From Ascaris suum (Eukaryota > Nematoda > Chromadorea > Rhabditida > Ascarididae), in the NCBI GenBank assembly GCA_013433145.1, contig CM024168.1, positions 7,696,184 to 7,760,183 on the forward strand: a stretch of 64,000 nucleotides of DNA, in the 5' to 3' direction. The notes beneath the pieces were generated by a model. It saw only the letters and a program-made list of their open reading frames with translations. It did no database searches and had not been told where the DNA came from. Position numbers and translations under genes: made by a program. Shown here piece after piece: positions 25,330-37,340 of the stretch (position 1 is the first letter of the stretch; the number at the start of each line of letters is the position of its first letter).

Positions 25330-25640
25330 AGCAAGTAAAGATTCATATTTCGAGCTCATTTTAAATGATCGTTTGTTTATTTACTCGCTCTCTAAATTAT
25401 CGTTCATCTGCAGCTATTTTCCTTTCTCGTTCTAATGATATCAAAAGTCTCCAATGAAAGGATTATTTCAGCGAAAAAACAAAGGATAACGCACCGCAGT
25501 TGGGCAATACATCTAACCCAACGATACTTCCTCACCAGATGTTATTCCGATTAATATGCAGGCACACTGGGACCATATTTATATCTCATAAAATTGAGAG
25601 TCAAATACCCGGAGATTAATCCTCCCATATCCCAGGTTAT
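25330..25640 (+). repeat. Dispersed repeat, copy 2
   Basis: Shares the word order GCTCATTTTAAAT, TTATTTACTCGCT, TCTAAA, CTTTCTCGTTC and AAAAG..CCAATGAAAG with 4065-4180, in the same orientation. Divergence is high and the ends are not defined. Confidence 0.4.
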
Positions 25641-25803
25641 ATTACCCGAGCAGAAATATCAAAAAATCGTGGTGGTGTGGTTAAGTTCCGAAGGAATGCA
25701 TTTCCTGTTTTATTGACGATCTGATATTACATTTGAATTGCGACTGATGCTAGTTTCCGAATGAACATATGGCTTCGTTGTGATAGATCGGTTATAAACG
25801 TTA

Positions 25804-26026
25804 CAAAAATGATAGATCGGAAAGCGCTGTTATAAATACATAATTTGGAAAAACATTTGGCTGTGGTGGGAGCTCGACAACTGCTTCGCTTTGATTGATA
25901 ATTGGTCTCTGAACATTTGGTTCACAATTGCATGAGGGGGATACTTGTTCCCCGGACATCTGCACAGAACAAGGAATGACTTGTGGCAAGGTGGCTAACT
26001 GTGATGTGTAGGCGTTTTGGATAATG
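25804..26026 (-). CDS. Candidate exon, unrecognised
   Basis: After a TTTCCAG acceptor at 26027 the minus strand reads IIQNAYTSQLATLPQVIP, PSCNCEPNVQRPIINQS and VELPPQPNVFPNY without a stop to about 25804. A possible donor (CAA|GTATCC) lies at 25945. The content is Gln/Pro/Asn-rich, like a disordered region of a regulatory protein. No partner exon was found. Confidence 0.28.
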
Positions 26027-29000
26027 CTGGAAACAAGGCTGGGGGAAGGGGGGAAAGGTGCGTAACATGCATTCCAACAGGAATTTGATTACGTTCAAAC
26101 TGGAAGCTTTCATCACTACCACTGAAATCAGAAGAGGCAGCTAAACAGTACGAGGCCGCACTCTGTCAAAATAAAACGAGAGGTAGGAGAGATTACGCTC
26201 GATTTGTTTACTGATACTGTGACATCCGTTTTGAACAGCCATGTGGTTTATTTTCACTAAAGATATAAACACCATCGATGCTCTTGGCTAGATGAAAGGC
26301 GCCGACCCAATATTTATATGTTCTAATCCAAAACGCCCTCGTTTGCAATATTTTTTTGACAGCAATCATGTATTTTTGTCAACAACCATTCAAAAATAAC
26401 GGTTGGACCCTCGAAGAACCGCATGGTGGGCGCCATAGAGCGCAGTTAAAGAGGAAACATTCTGACACTTCATATTATCGGCATAACGGCAACCCCCATA
26501 TTCATAGTGCTACTGAATGTGTATTATTGCAAACTGTCGCTCTGCTGAGCGAGGAATTGGAGTGAACTAATTACTCATTTATGGATGAAGTAATCGTTAT
26601 TATTACTGCTCTGAGGATCTTCTAACATTCGGGAATGGTTTAAACGCTACAACTTAGCCGCTTCTTCTATATGATTCGCAGAATGTCATTCTTTCAAAGT
26701 GTATTTTTCGTTGGCACAGACTATTGATTTAGTTCCGTACCAAAGGACTCGGCTATAATAGAAGTTCATGGAAATATATATGTATGTAACGGGCATGAAA
26801 ATCAAAATATAGGAGTCAATTAACTGCCCAGTTTAGTAACAATTTCTCGAAAGATAAAATCTCTGCCTTTTTCATTCATTTGCAGAAATCGCTTTTTTTG
26901 ACTCGTACATTACTCTATTTGTACTTCTACTGCTAGAGAAAGTACGAAAGAAATCAGAAAAGACAGCTCTTTCACTGTAGAAATATGCGATTTTATGAAC
27001 TTTTCAAGGGGAGGAACCACAGATTTAGAAGCAACTCTAAAAGTTGTACTAACCGTTAAGTGACGTTGCAGGACGTGGGAATTCGATCGATTAGGATATG
27101 TGAGCAAAAAAGCTTCAACGAGTGTGCGAGAAGGTCGCATGCTGACAGATAGTGCGTCGCAGCTGACTACGTGTGAGCACAGTAAGACTGAAGCGCTGAA
27201 GTCAGCACAAATTGATTACGTGCGGCCAGCCACTTATGTCGAATTTTTCATTTTTTTCCCACCTGGAACATTTTCAGGAATGCGCATAAGTTTTTACTTA
27301 CCAGAATTCAGCAGCACAGCGCAAAGTTGAGTCCACTCTTGTCCATGCAATTTTAACGTACGAAAACGTTGATTGGTTTTATGCTAGCTAGTGGAAGTGA
27401 ACACTTTATATAGAACGCTATAATTGAATTTTAAAAAATTTTGCATAAAATATTCCTCTGAAACGCAACACTTGGTATGGATTCGTTTTGCAGTACGGTT
27501 GTCGAAAAAAATTACATTTTACAGCGTACCATTATGCGCCACCAACCGCAAAGAAGGAGCAGATGAGCACTACGAGATGCAAAAACGAACAAAGGGCTTG
27601 TAGGGCTTACTTGCTCGTGGGGCTTGTTTAATTCTGAAAACAGAAGCAGACTCGTAAAGTTTAATTGATATGAGATTTATACGTTGTTCCCTAATTCGTT
27701 TAATTGATAGATATGAGATTTTCTCATGAAGAAAAACGTGTACAAACAGGCAGCATAAGTAGTGGAATGCTGATTGGTTTAAACCGAGATGAAACCACTA
27801 TTTTTTGGGGGAAAATGAAATGTGGAAAACTGATTTTCCCCATAAAATAACAACTTTTTTCCACTTACCTACGAAACCACAATATTCACGCGTACCTATA
27901 TGTAGTATATCAATAAAGGATCCATCGCCGTTAGCTCAAGCGATGTTGCACATGCTAACTGAAAATGTCGCATTGTATTATCACATGTGTCGTCCTAGAC
28001 TCCCCTTACCCACAATCCAACGTAGTAACACAATGACAGCTCTTGCCCATCAGCTGTCTCGACCATCCACTCGCTAGCGTTGATGACCCATCGTAGCCTT
28101 ACTGCAAGCATGCAACCATTCAAGCCACAATCTTTTTGAGAAATTGTGCTACCAATGTTGACCCTCACTGCCGTCATCCAGGACTGATCGTTGAACAGGT
28201 TTAGAGGCGGCCATACAGAGAACGAAAGAAAAATCTCTCATCGTGGGCTTATCATAGTGAGACACTCCTTACGCTGCCTGCGTCACCTTCACCAAACTTC
28301 AATAAATCGTGCATAAGCGATATGGTCAGCGAACCGATCGTTATCACCTTCAAACTATAAGAGCATTTGAATGGTGTCATAATGTATCCCAAGGAGCATG
28401 ATGCCGCGTTTTACATCAATTCGTCAGAACGGTCAAGATGCGCGAACGTATAGCTACCGTGATCTTTTCATCTACTACTCAACGGTCTCGATAACCGAGA
28501 TGATCCTATCATGAACAAGCTGTGAAAGACTGCGTTGCAAAAGTCTCTTATACGCAAAAAAATCCTATTGGTCTGTTCCACTGTTTTTGTGCACGAAACA
28601 GCCGGCAATCGTAATGCGACTTTCCCGTTGTTCGAACCCTTGTATTAAAACAGGAAGGGGTAATAAAGGGATACTATAGTGTGAACTTTTCTATTATGAA
28701 AGTGGTCGAGGGTCTCTTTTCATGTTTTATGTAAAGGTCGCATCATTCCTTCGGGCTGGATGCAAGATATCAAAATAATGGTGAGTGCCCTCCTCCATGA
28801 TTTTTCGCAAATTTGTCTTTTGGCACAAACACAAGACGCTTGAAGTATCTGTTGAATTGTTAGTCATCGACTATGATCTATTCATTACTCGCTGAAAAGC
28901 CGATGAAACGTGCATATGTTTCGTTGGGGGATGGGGATGGGGAGGGGGGAAGATGAGTTAAATGTTTCTTTTCAAAGTGCAACTTGCATATGCAAGAGTA

Positions 29001-29868
29001 CGGATTCCTCCATCACTGCCATGTACAGCTGACCACCAAAAAGTGTGGCAAGATGATTTCTAACCAAAAAGTTGAGCCATTTTCTTATGGATTTTAATTA
29101 CATTGACGTTTCTTGCTGTGCACATCTCTTTGAAGTCTATATATCCGCATATATATTGAAGTCTATATATCCGCAGATAGACAACGTTAAAACCGACAAA
29201 ATTTATTTGCTTCTAGTGTTGACATAGCGCGTAACCGAATGAGGAACATTCAGACCGGAAAGAATAAACGAACACTTTCAACTTGTATAGTAACACGTCG
29301 TAAGCCGACTCAAACACGCGCTTTCATCGAATTAAGCATCGTCATAATCAACATGAAGCGATCAACGATCTGGCTGTGAGCTTATTCGATCATGCTCAAA
29401 ACTAAGCGATCAACTGTGCATTAGGATCCAATTCTGCTCCCTCGAGGTTTTTCCTCATCACGTAAATACTGCGGCTCACGAAGTGCGGAATCTTGGCCAA
29501 GCTGCATATTAGTCTAGGCTCCAATTCGATAGTACAGCCGAAACTTCGTTCCGACTACACATTCCTTCATACTGCCATTACTCCGCTTTTCTCAAAAATG
29601 GCTTGGCCATGCTTTTGTGGCCAGGCTAGATTTTTTTCCATAAGCGGTCGATTCCGGAGCAAAGGCAGTCTGTCGTACTTCGTCCACTTGCTCTTCAGTC
29701 GCCCATACGAACTTCCATTTCGCGTTTTCGCGCGCATGATTGAAGCTTTGCCCTTCTTCAAGTGTGGCCTAGCCACGCTCTGACATGCGGGAGTGAGTCA
29801 CAGAAGAGGCCACGAAAGTGCTACGCAGTGGAACAATCAAGGCCATGAAAGAACTATGCAAGTGACCT

Positions 29869-30029
29869 TGGGCCGCGTTTTTCATCCTCCCCGTTGGCCA
29901 TCGAACCTATGTGGCTCAATTCCACTGTGACGTTTGGTAGTCCATCTAGTGGGTACCGTACTGACTTTGCAGCACTTTGCTTTGACAGACATTGATGCTT
30001 GACGCTAAATTCATTCTTCTCACCGCTGA
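29869..30029 (-). CDS. Candidate internal exon, unrecognised
   Basis: A strong acceptor (GTATTTTTCAG) ends at 30030. The exon then reads SGEKNEFSVKHQCLSKQSA and YPLDGLPNVTVELSHIG without a stop to a possible donor (CCAAG|GTCACT) at about 29869. The sequence is polar and protein-like with one cysteine. I recognise no family and found no neighbouring exon. The donor is weak. Confidence 0.38.
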
Positions 30030-31051
30030 CTGAAAAATACACGAAATACAGGTTAAGGCTTAGCATAGTATAGATAAGTATACTTCAACAAATTCTTGTA
30101 TAAAAATGTTGCTTCCTATGGACAAACGAGCCTAAAATGGCTGATGATTCAGCAGACATAGATCTGAACTAACGAAAATTGCAAAATCGGCCACTATTTA
30201 TGGTACGGCACATTGCATTCCGTGTTCGGGTACTATAAATGACTTCTTTCTACCGAACGTAAGGAAGGGTTGCAACGGTCTTTCATATGCGATTTCATTC
30301 CGATATATAATCATGTTTCCCATGTTTCCCACAAAATTTGCGGATTCATGTCCGTTCATATGCATGTATGTATGAGTGCTTGTTTGGCAATTCATTTCAG
30401 AACCTAGACGAACTTTGATGATGAAAGTAAATTTACGAGTAATCTGCATCTTAATTTCAGGCCTAATTCCGTTCCCGTTGAACAGGTTATGTAGGAGTAA
30501 GTGGCCATAATTTCGTCACAAAATATGAGAAACAGTTTTGCTGCACAGATTTTTGATCGAAGATTTTCAAAGCGAGCGCTCATCTGTGATAAAACGTATG
30601 ATTCATTCATTGTGGCGGTTGGTTAGTTTAGTGGTAGAAGTTGCAAATGATGCAGTCTGCTGGCAGTCTCCATCTCAATCATTTCCACTTTCCGCTCCAT
30701 AACAGCGTCATTTTAAATTGGCAGACTTATAGAGTCTCGTCCACAGTTGGAAAGTGAACCATGCGTCGCACGCAAAATCATTTTCATCGATGCCTACCAA
30801 GTTTACTGGCACCATGTTAAGTAGCCATTCGCTGAAGATATCAAAAGCACAAACGACGAACGCATACAGGTGGTCCATCATCAAATTAGCAAATAAGATT
30901 AAACCATTGTCACTCATTGAGCTGTCTTTGAATATTCTAATTTCTCTGAATTTGCATAAATGGTAAAATGGAAGTTTTTATTCAAATCTTAAACTTTTGC
31001 AGAATATTTACTTGCTGAGCCATAAGCAGAGTTGGTGGAGCGCTGAGAGGC
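30030..31051. other. No supported gene
   Basis: Contains a minus frame (30708-30917) with hydrophobic content but no splice context, and a short TTAGTTTAGTGGTAG word at about 30619 that resembles a tRNA A-box without the rest of a tRNA. Confidence 0.4.
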
Positions 31052-34000
31052 ATGATGTCTGCGCCGTCTGGCGAAGCATCCTCATCGAGTGTAAAGAAAA
31101 TCGAAGAAACTCATGCTGATAGTAGAAAAGCTCATGGTTAGCGTTCTCTTACGTTTTGCAAAGGAATTACAATATCTTTGGGAACTTTCGAAATAAGATG
31201 AAACAAGCTTTTGAGAAATCAGAAGAATTAAATCCAGCACTCCTAGTAAAAATAAGATACTTTTAATTGCGCTGCCTGGAAGATCATCTGTTGGCCAATA
31301 GAATGGAGAACATTTATTTTAGGTGTGCACTATAGTAATACCGAAATTCAGATATGACAATCTTATTGGGCACTTACTGCTAGTATACCTCACCGGTTTG
31401 AGTTATTGATATTTGCCTACAGCATAAAAATGTACGCTTTTCTTCATGGAATTTCTCCTCACTTGCACCGTACAAAGTTTTCACTCAACTGCCTCCACTC
31501 GTCTGTCGTTAACAGCTGGATCTAAAACGTTAACTGCGCCATGAATGCCCTTTTTCTGCTGGTATCGTATGCACTATGTAAGCGAGTAATAGCTTAGTGG
31601 TATTTTTTTCCACGTTCATGCTACATTCCACGATAAATGCTATTAAACGGCTCTTTGGTACAAACAGCTGCTCCAAGCTTTAAGGATTAGATGGCCTCAG
31701 GTTGTTTGCTCAAGTGAGGGCTTTTCTCCAATGAGCTACTAAATAAAATCACCCACCGATCGTACCACAACTCTCCTCTTGACGTTAAGGGTATATGGGG
31801 GTCTGATCTTCATTATTAACTAATGCGCTATTAACCGCTGGAAATTTCGGTCCCGAGTCACACACTTCTGGTTTTGCATGCGGGATTCAAGGTCATTCAA
31901 ATTTCTGATTTGACAGAAGTACCCTGAACACGAATTGCTTAGCGCCTAACGAGACAGTAACAAAATCACTGAGTTGCCCTCCGTAAATGGCAGTTCATAT
32001 TCGAAAATTTCTGCTAGGCTTTCTGACAAGAGAAATGTTCATCAGGAGAAGAGGTTCAGTTTCCTAGATGCATCGCTGTGTTTTTTCATAACAACTGCGC
32101 GTGAATGCGATCCATCAGATGAAGAGGCTTAAAAACACAAATTGCTTTAGATACTCAATGTGCTTCTCCATTCATTCAGGAGAGTATTCTGCCGGGTGAT
32201 AATGAGGAGCGAATGGTCGCAAAATATCGGTTTTTGCTATGATCTGAGAGGTGTTTATTTGTACATTCAGCGTTTTCCGTTGGTTACTACGCAGTCGGCT
32301 GTAGGTAGGCTCCGACCAGACTTGTTGGCTCCACTCAACCGAGCTACCCTGCCCAGCACCCTCAGCGGGACGAAGGCGGCGGAATAAATCCCGACAGTCA
32401 CAAGAGGAACAAGGGTGAATCGATTCGTTACCATCCGACGGGCAGGATAGGAACCCAAGCCCTGAACTTCGTCGACCGGCCTGCAAGAAATAGAGGCCAA
32501 CCTGCAATGAGATAGACTGACTCTTTAAAAAAGACCGCAGAAACCAACTGGATCAGAGAGATGCAACACCACTATAGCTTTTGCAGGAGAGTGCAGCGTC
32601 CTTTTGCATACAGAAGGGAAGATGTGGGTTTCCTGGCTGTTATAGAAATGTTCAACAGAGTGTTTTGAAATCGATCCGCGCTCATTTAGCTGACCTTGAG
32701 ATAAACTTTTCAAGAACCATCTCAACGTCGCTGTATGGCTTTATCGTCGAAAGCATTGACTTTTTGGGAATCGGTATCCTTCTCAAAAACTCACAGGAAA
32801 AGAAGGCGAAGATCTCTGCAATTCGGCTAACGAGGAAGAAGAAGCCCGATCAATGTTTGAAAATATTTGATAGTCACGTATGCATTTCCAGGCCAATATG
32901 GTGCGCAGTCTGGACAGCGAGACACTAGCGTCGAGATAAGTGAGTATACCTGAAATTGACAATTTTATGTTTCTCAATTAATTGGATTTCAGCCAGTGAT
33001 AAAAAATTCTTGCTCCGACTCTAATTAAGGATTAAGAAGCTCACAACAACGAGAGGTATAAATTCGTCACATGTAGCATAGAAACACTTGCGGCTACTTT
33101 CCTGCTAGCGGCATACGTTTCATGCACTAGCAAGAAAGTGCGCCAAGCGAGAGGGTGACTAGGTGACGAAATATCGAATGCTGGTCGCCTTTTATGAAAA
33201 CTTTTATTTTCCGCTGCTAAAAGTTTATTTGGTTTCCTAAAAGTTCAAAAGTTAAAATTTTATCAGCAACTTTTTAGCCCCTCCCCGGTGCCCTTTTAAA
33301 ATTTCCCTTTTTTCGATATTTTTCCACGAGAACGTTTCAAATTTCTTCGCTAGCAATCGCTTTGAAGTAAATTTTGCGCTTCCGAAATTCACGTCGCTCC
33401 CATATTTTCGTCTTCCTTTGTTTTCAAAATCTTCGAACCGCTATACGCTCTCCCGATAACCTTGCCTCCAGGAGCTCGAAAATGGGATCTACTTCTGCTG
33501 TACAAAGAGCCTTTTATGAGATTTTAAAAAAAATTGCCGGTCACCACAACAAACGATTCCTTCCTTCCTCATACGAAATGGTTCTCGCTATGAGCAGGCT
33601 TGTATATGTAAATGCATGCCATGCGTATTTCCGCATGTAGATTTTTTGGCCAACTTTAAAAAGAGCTTAGACAATCAAAGGCTCCAAAAGCTTGAACCAA
33701 AGAATCGATTGAAGAAACTGTTAATTTAGCATCGATTGAACCAAAGAATGTCTCTTTCGTAGAAAGCTTACGGGCCTTCGGTTTAGCTAAAACCCGAAGC
33801 CATTATTCCACTGGTTTTGTTTTTTGTTGGCAACTTAAGAAACTTGGTTATGTAGACGAAACGATAAAGCACATACCGTAGCAGCTCTTATGGCGTGCTT
33901 TTCCACTCCTTCATTTGAAAAACATTTGCAAGAAGTGAATTACAAAAACATTACGTGAATCCAGCCTGTAGCAACAAAAAACATTTCATTCTTTCTCGAA

Positions 34001-34392
34001 TCAACAGTAACTATAGCTGAAAAGTTGGAGTAAGTGTCTCACTTCCTTTAGCACATTTCAGAGTGAATAAATCAGCTGGTTACTGCAGCTGACCTGGCTA
34101 TAAATATACTGATAAATGTGATTACAAAATTGAACGTGCTCTACCGTTTTCAGCAATACTTTCGTGCATAATCACTTGCTGGGCACTAAAAGCCTCCATA
34201 ATATTAATTTATGACGATGAAAGCTTGAGAAGAAACAGTGATGGTATAAGACATTTAATAACATCTGGCTGTACTGGTTACTTCAACGTCATTTCAGAAA
34301 TTCGTGAGATGCCCATCCGACCGTACAAAGCACCGCGATGGAAAAGCTTTCGGCTACCTGCTGCAAAATATGAACTTCTCATCTACGGCGAG
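31052..34392 (+). CDS. Possible membrane-protein gene, first exon and a later exon
   Basis: Exon 1 follows a strong acceptor (CTTTTGCAG, about 31001) and has two adjacent ATG codons (31052 and 31055). It reads MMSAPSGEASSSSVKKIEE and ends in phase 1 at G|GTTAGC (31136). A later exon, 34154-34392, follows CGTTTTCAG, begins in the matching phase and ends at a perfect GAG|GTATGT donor. It encodes a hydrophobic segment (AILSCIITCWALKASIILIY), then IRHLITSGCTGYF and IREMPIRPYKAPRWKSF. Joined, they would give a protein with a short cytosolic N-terminus and one membrane segment so far. The second exon may instead run on to CC|GTAAGT at 34529, since that frame is also open. Exons in the 3-kb gap may be missed, and the two may belong to different genes. 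Family not recognised. Confidence 0.4.
32270..32500. other. GC-rich island
   Basis: A sharply bounded stretch is clearly richer in G and C than the 38-42 percent background and is open in two minus frames (FVPLRVLGRVARLSGANK in one, SVEWSQQVWSEPTYSRL in the other). It lacks splice signals. Its composition suggests an inserted repeat rather than host coding sequence. Confidence 0.3.
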
Positions 34393-35364
34393 GTATGTCA
34401 GCGCGACGATGTGAAGACACTAATTTACTATTCCTACTTGTTCTTGCACAACGGAAGCTTGAAAAGCTTGATTCATCGACAACCATGCACATTAACGCAC
34501 CTTTTGCCTGACCATATTTCCGTAAGTACTCAGTGTGCCGCATTGGGCTCAGGTCAGGAGAACTGGAAGCTTGAGAGCCCTGTACCTAGAAAGGTCGCTA
34601 GCCCTCTTCTTCTCATGGGATTCCTGGAGGGAAGCGAGATCAGACTGTCGCTCTACTCGCAAGAGCTAGGTTGCATTTCCATCGTTCAGTGCTTCAGTCT
34701 TGGACACAAGTACGCATACTATACCGTGCAGCGCTAGGAAACTGAGAAACATATGAACATCGAACTTCATCTCTTACGACTCTTCTTCTCATCATTTCGC
34801 GGTTCCTCACCCCATGGGAGGCGGATGCGATTCCTTATCAAAGCAGGGAAGAGGAAAGGCGTCTAGAAGGAGGTGCCCACGCCATAGCTTAGGGTAGACA
34901 TCTCAAGAACAAATTCTCTTTTTTAGAGGGTATATATATTGAGCATAGTCTGTGAGGTAGTTCTTCCCTTTTTCTCCATTCATTATGAAGCGAATGGGAG
35001 ACAAGCATATGTACTCTATCTAAACCTTGCTCCTGCTCTCTCCAACGCCTCCGAACCGTGGAGAACCGAGAGGCTGAACAACAAAACGATACAGCTCATT
35101 TGCACTTTAAAGGTGTTTCTGCCCGTCGGTTTTTTCGAGCAGTACAGCTGACTTGGCTACAGCGTTGTCGTCGAAGCCCTTTTCCTCGGAGCTTCAATGA
35201 CAATACCTTTGGACTTTGTGGTTCTCAAGGGAGTTCCACCCTCCGAAGGTTAACAGCAGGCCACCGCTCGAAGGTCGATACAGTTGTTCATGGCATCCTG
35301 AGGCTTGGAGGTCTTCCTGCCTCTAAAATAGCGTGCTGTCGTTTCTGGTCTTTATGGCCCTTGA

Positions 35365-35650
35365 CCATGTGTACTGTGTGCCTGAGCGCGAGCAAGCACA
35401 TGTTTACGACTATGCGTACACCCCCTCCCCCCGCCGTCCACGCACGTGCAGGTACGTGTGTTTGTGCATGTGCCTGTGACGCGCACTTGCGCTTGTATGT
35501 GCGAGTTCATGCATCCATATGTAAATAAGTATGTGTGTACTTGCGCGAGAACGTCTGTCTGTTTCTGCGCAAACATGTGGTTATGCGTGATTGTTTTGTT
35601 TATCCGTTCCTGCGCACGCGTGTGCTTTTGTGAGTATGTGTACATATTTC
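35365..35650. repeat. Alternating purine-pyrimidine (TG/CA-rich) tract
   Basis: About 285 bp dominated by GTGTG, GCGC, CACGTGCA and TATGTG words, interrupted by a CCCCCTCCCCCC run at 35422. Such alternating tracts can adopt left-handed DNA under torsion. The tract is open in three frames only because of its composition, so I do not call a gene. Confidence 0.55.
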
Positions 35651-36015
35651 CAAGTGAAGAAACATTAATGCACAACAGTCGAAAGGGTTGCTTCAATGAG
35701 GAAATCGGTTCTTTGTTTCAACCGGATTTTGCTCTCTCACCGAGAGGGGATTGAAACAGTTTTGCAGAAGAAATACCGCAGAAAGACTAATGCAATACAC
35801 GTTTTCGCTTCTCAGATATCGAAACTCAGTGCTTATAAATAAACGACCTTGAGAGAACCAACGAGAGGACCACCGAGGATGAATTTTTGTGCGTATAAAA
35901 TTGATTGTTACCGGCGTGAGAATTAACGTCTCTATAAACGGAGAAGAGAGGAACGGTGATAGTGACGCACTACAAGGGATCTGATGATTATGATGACGAC
36001 AATGATAGCCCTAGC

Positions 36016-36049
36016 CGTTTCGAGGGCTGCTTATATAGCCCTCGAAACG
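36016..36049. other. Perfect 13-bp hairpin
   Basis: CGTTTCGAGGGCT (36016-36028) is followed after 8 nt by its exact reverse complement AGCCCTCGAAACG (36037-36049). The stem is GC-containing and perfect. It could form an RNA stem-loop or be the core of a small inverted-repeat element. It is not the conserved histone 3' stem-loop sequence. Confidence 0.6.
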
Positions 36050-37085
36050 TCATAGGTATGATCATTTGCAATCAAGATCGGAAACGAATATCTTCTTTTC
36101 GCTGCACTTGGTCGTAACCGGAAACTGGGCGATTCATCGGTTGAGACGAATATCTTGATCTAGCGACGCCTGCTTGGCGCCGGAAGTCCGACCGAGTCAT
36201 CGTCGACGTTTTCTTCGCTTTCGCGACAGTCTCGTCTTAAGCCTCTAAGCAATAATTTTCTGCTGTTCAACTAACAAGGTGGTTCTCGCGAACTTTGCGA
36301 AATAAGCAAAATGAAAAAGAAAAGAAAAGAAAGGTAAAATGGAAAAACGAAAAGGAAGAACAAGTGAACAATGCCGTGAAAGCAAAAAAAAACGGCTGTG
36401 TTGTGAAAATCCGGCGACAGTTGAGTCATCCATCACTCCCTGGTGCACTTGTTGCCCATACAGGTCCCTGACGCCGTCTCCTCTCCCCGCCGATCATTCT
36501 CCCTTTCTACCGAAGAGTCGCATCTTCGTTCACAGAATCACTTCGGTACCGGCGTTCGCTTCAATTCGCAAGGGATGAGCAACCACCCTTATTTCCAGAT
36601 GATCTTCATGCATAAAGGCGGGCACAGAAGGGATTTGGGAGAAGACTGGACGAGAGGACGGACCGGGAATCCGTCAAATCGACTTCGCGGGTCAGGACCC
36701 GAAAATCGCCGCCTCGGACTAATCGCTCGAAAATAGCAGTTCTCCCGCGGGTGACAACAAGGCACCAATCAGACGGTTCGCCTACCGCTCAGTAGCGGCC
36801 AACAGCAATGGAGCAAAAAAGCTCAACAAGCCCCAATTTTCGCGCATCGGCCACTGCGCATCGGAGCCTCACCTTCTTTACTCGTTCACTTACTTTGTGT
36901 TATCCTCTGAATCCTCTCCGCAATCCCCACACGGCATTATCCACGAAAAAAGAGGGGATTTCTCTTCCTTTTTCCGCTACAGTGGTAGAGCTGCACTTTC
37001 ATACGTAAATTTTTGGCAGGTAAGGATTACAACCTATCAAAATTCACACACTTGTTTTCCGTGGGAACTGTTATGAATATTTCAG

Positions 37086-37340
37086 ACAAGCACCTATATA
37101 CGAGTACACAATATCGGCATCGTAATGTGTTTTCAATCAGAATGCAAAACATTAAAAAATCGAATTGTTCAGTTGCTGATCACTGCGCTGGTGATGATAT
37201 CATTGAAAGAAATTGCACTGATACCATGGAGCAAAATCGAAAAATTGAATGCTGCAATTAAGAAGCTCAATCCAGCAGAACTCACCACCACCGATGCCAT
37301 CATGGTAGCATTCTGCATTTTGAAGACCTTTCATAATTAG
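37086..37340 (+). CDS. Probable terminal exon, unrecognised
   Basis: After an AATATTTCAG acceptor one frame is open for 84 codons to a TAG. It reads TSTYIRVHNIGIVMCFQSEC, IVQLLITALVMISLKEIAL, WSKIEKLNAAIKKLNPAEL and ends DAIMVAFCILKTFHN, which is amphipathic and helical. A second frame in the same stretch ending in ECCN is also open to 37259, so the frame choice is not certain. No upstream exon was found. I do not recognise the family. Confidence 0.4.
   Translation, partial: TSTYIRVHNIGIVMCFQSECKTLKNRIVQLLITALVMISLKEIALIPWSKIEKLNAAIKKLNPAELTTTDAIMVAFCILKTFHN

Larger units (their letters stand above)
21622..29868. other. Mostly non-coding; a few weak exon candidates
   Basis: Nothing in this 8-kb stretch is well supported. 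Two minus-strand candidates are listed separately (23127-23312 and 25804-26026), and a dispersed repeat lies at 25330-25640. A purine-rich plus-strand tract occupies 21900-22110. A direct duplication of TTGAAGTCTATATATCCGCA lies at about 29130-29176. The 123-codon minus frame at 22514-22885 shows no domain or splice signals. Confidence 0.4.
34530..37085. other. No supported gene; structured non-coding tracts
   Basis: Apart from the purine-pyrimidine tract and the hairpin listed separately, I see only short frames. Those at 36245-36736 lie in GC-richer DNA but have no splice partners. Confidence 0.4.

Noticed and set aside
30607..30680. tRNA-like A-box (TTAGTTTAGTGG)
   Set aside because: No B-box (GGTTCRANTCC) follows at the right distance and no cloverleaf can be drawn.
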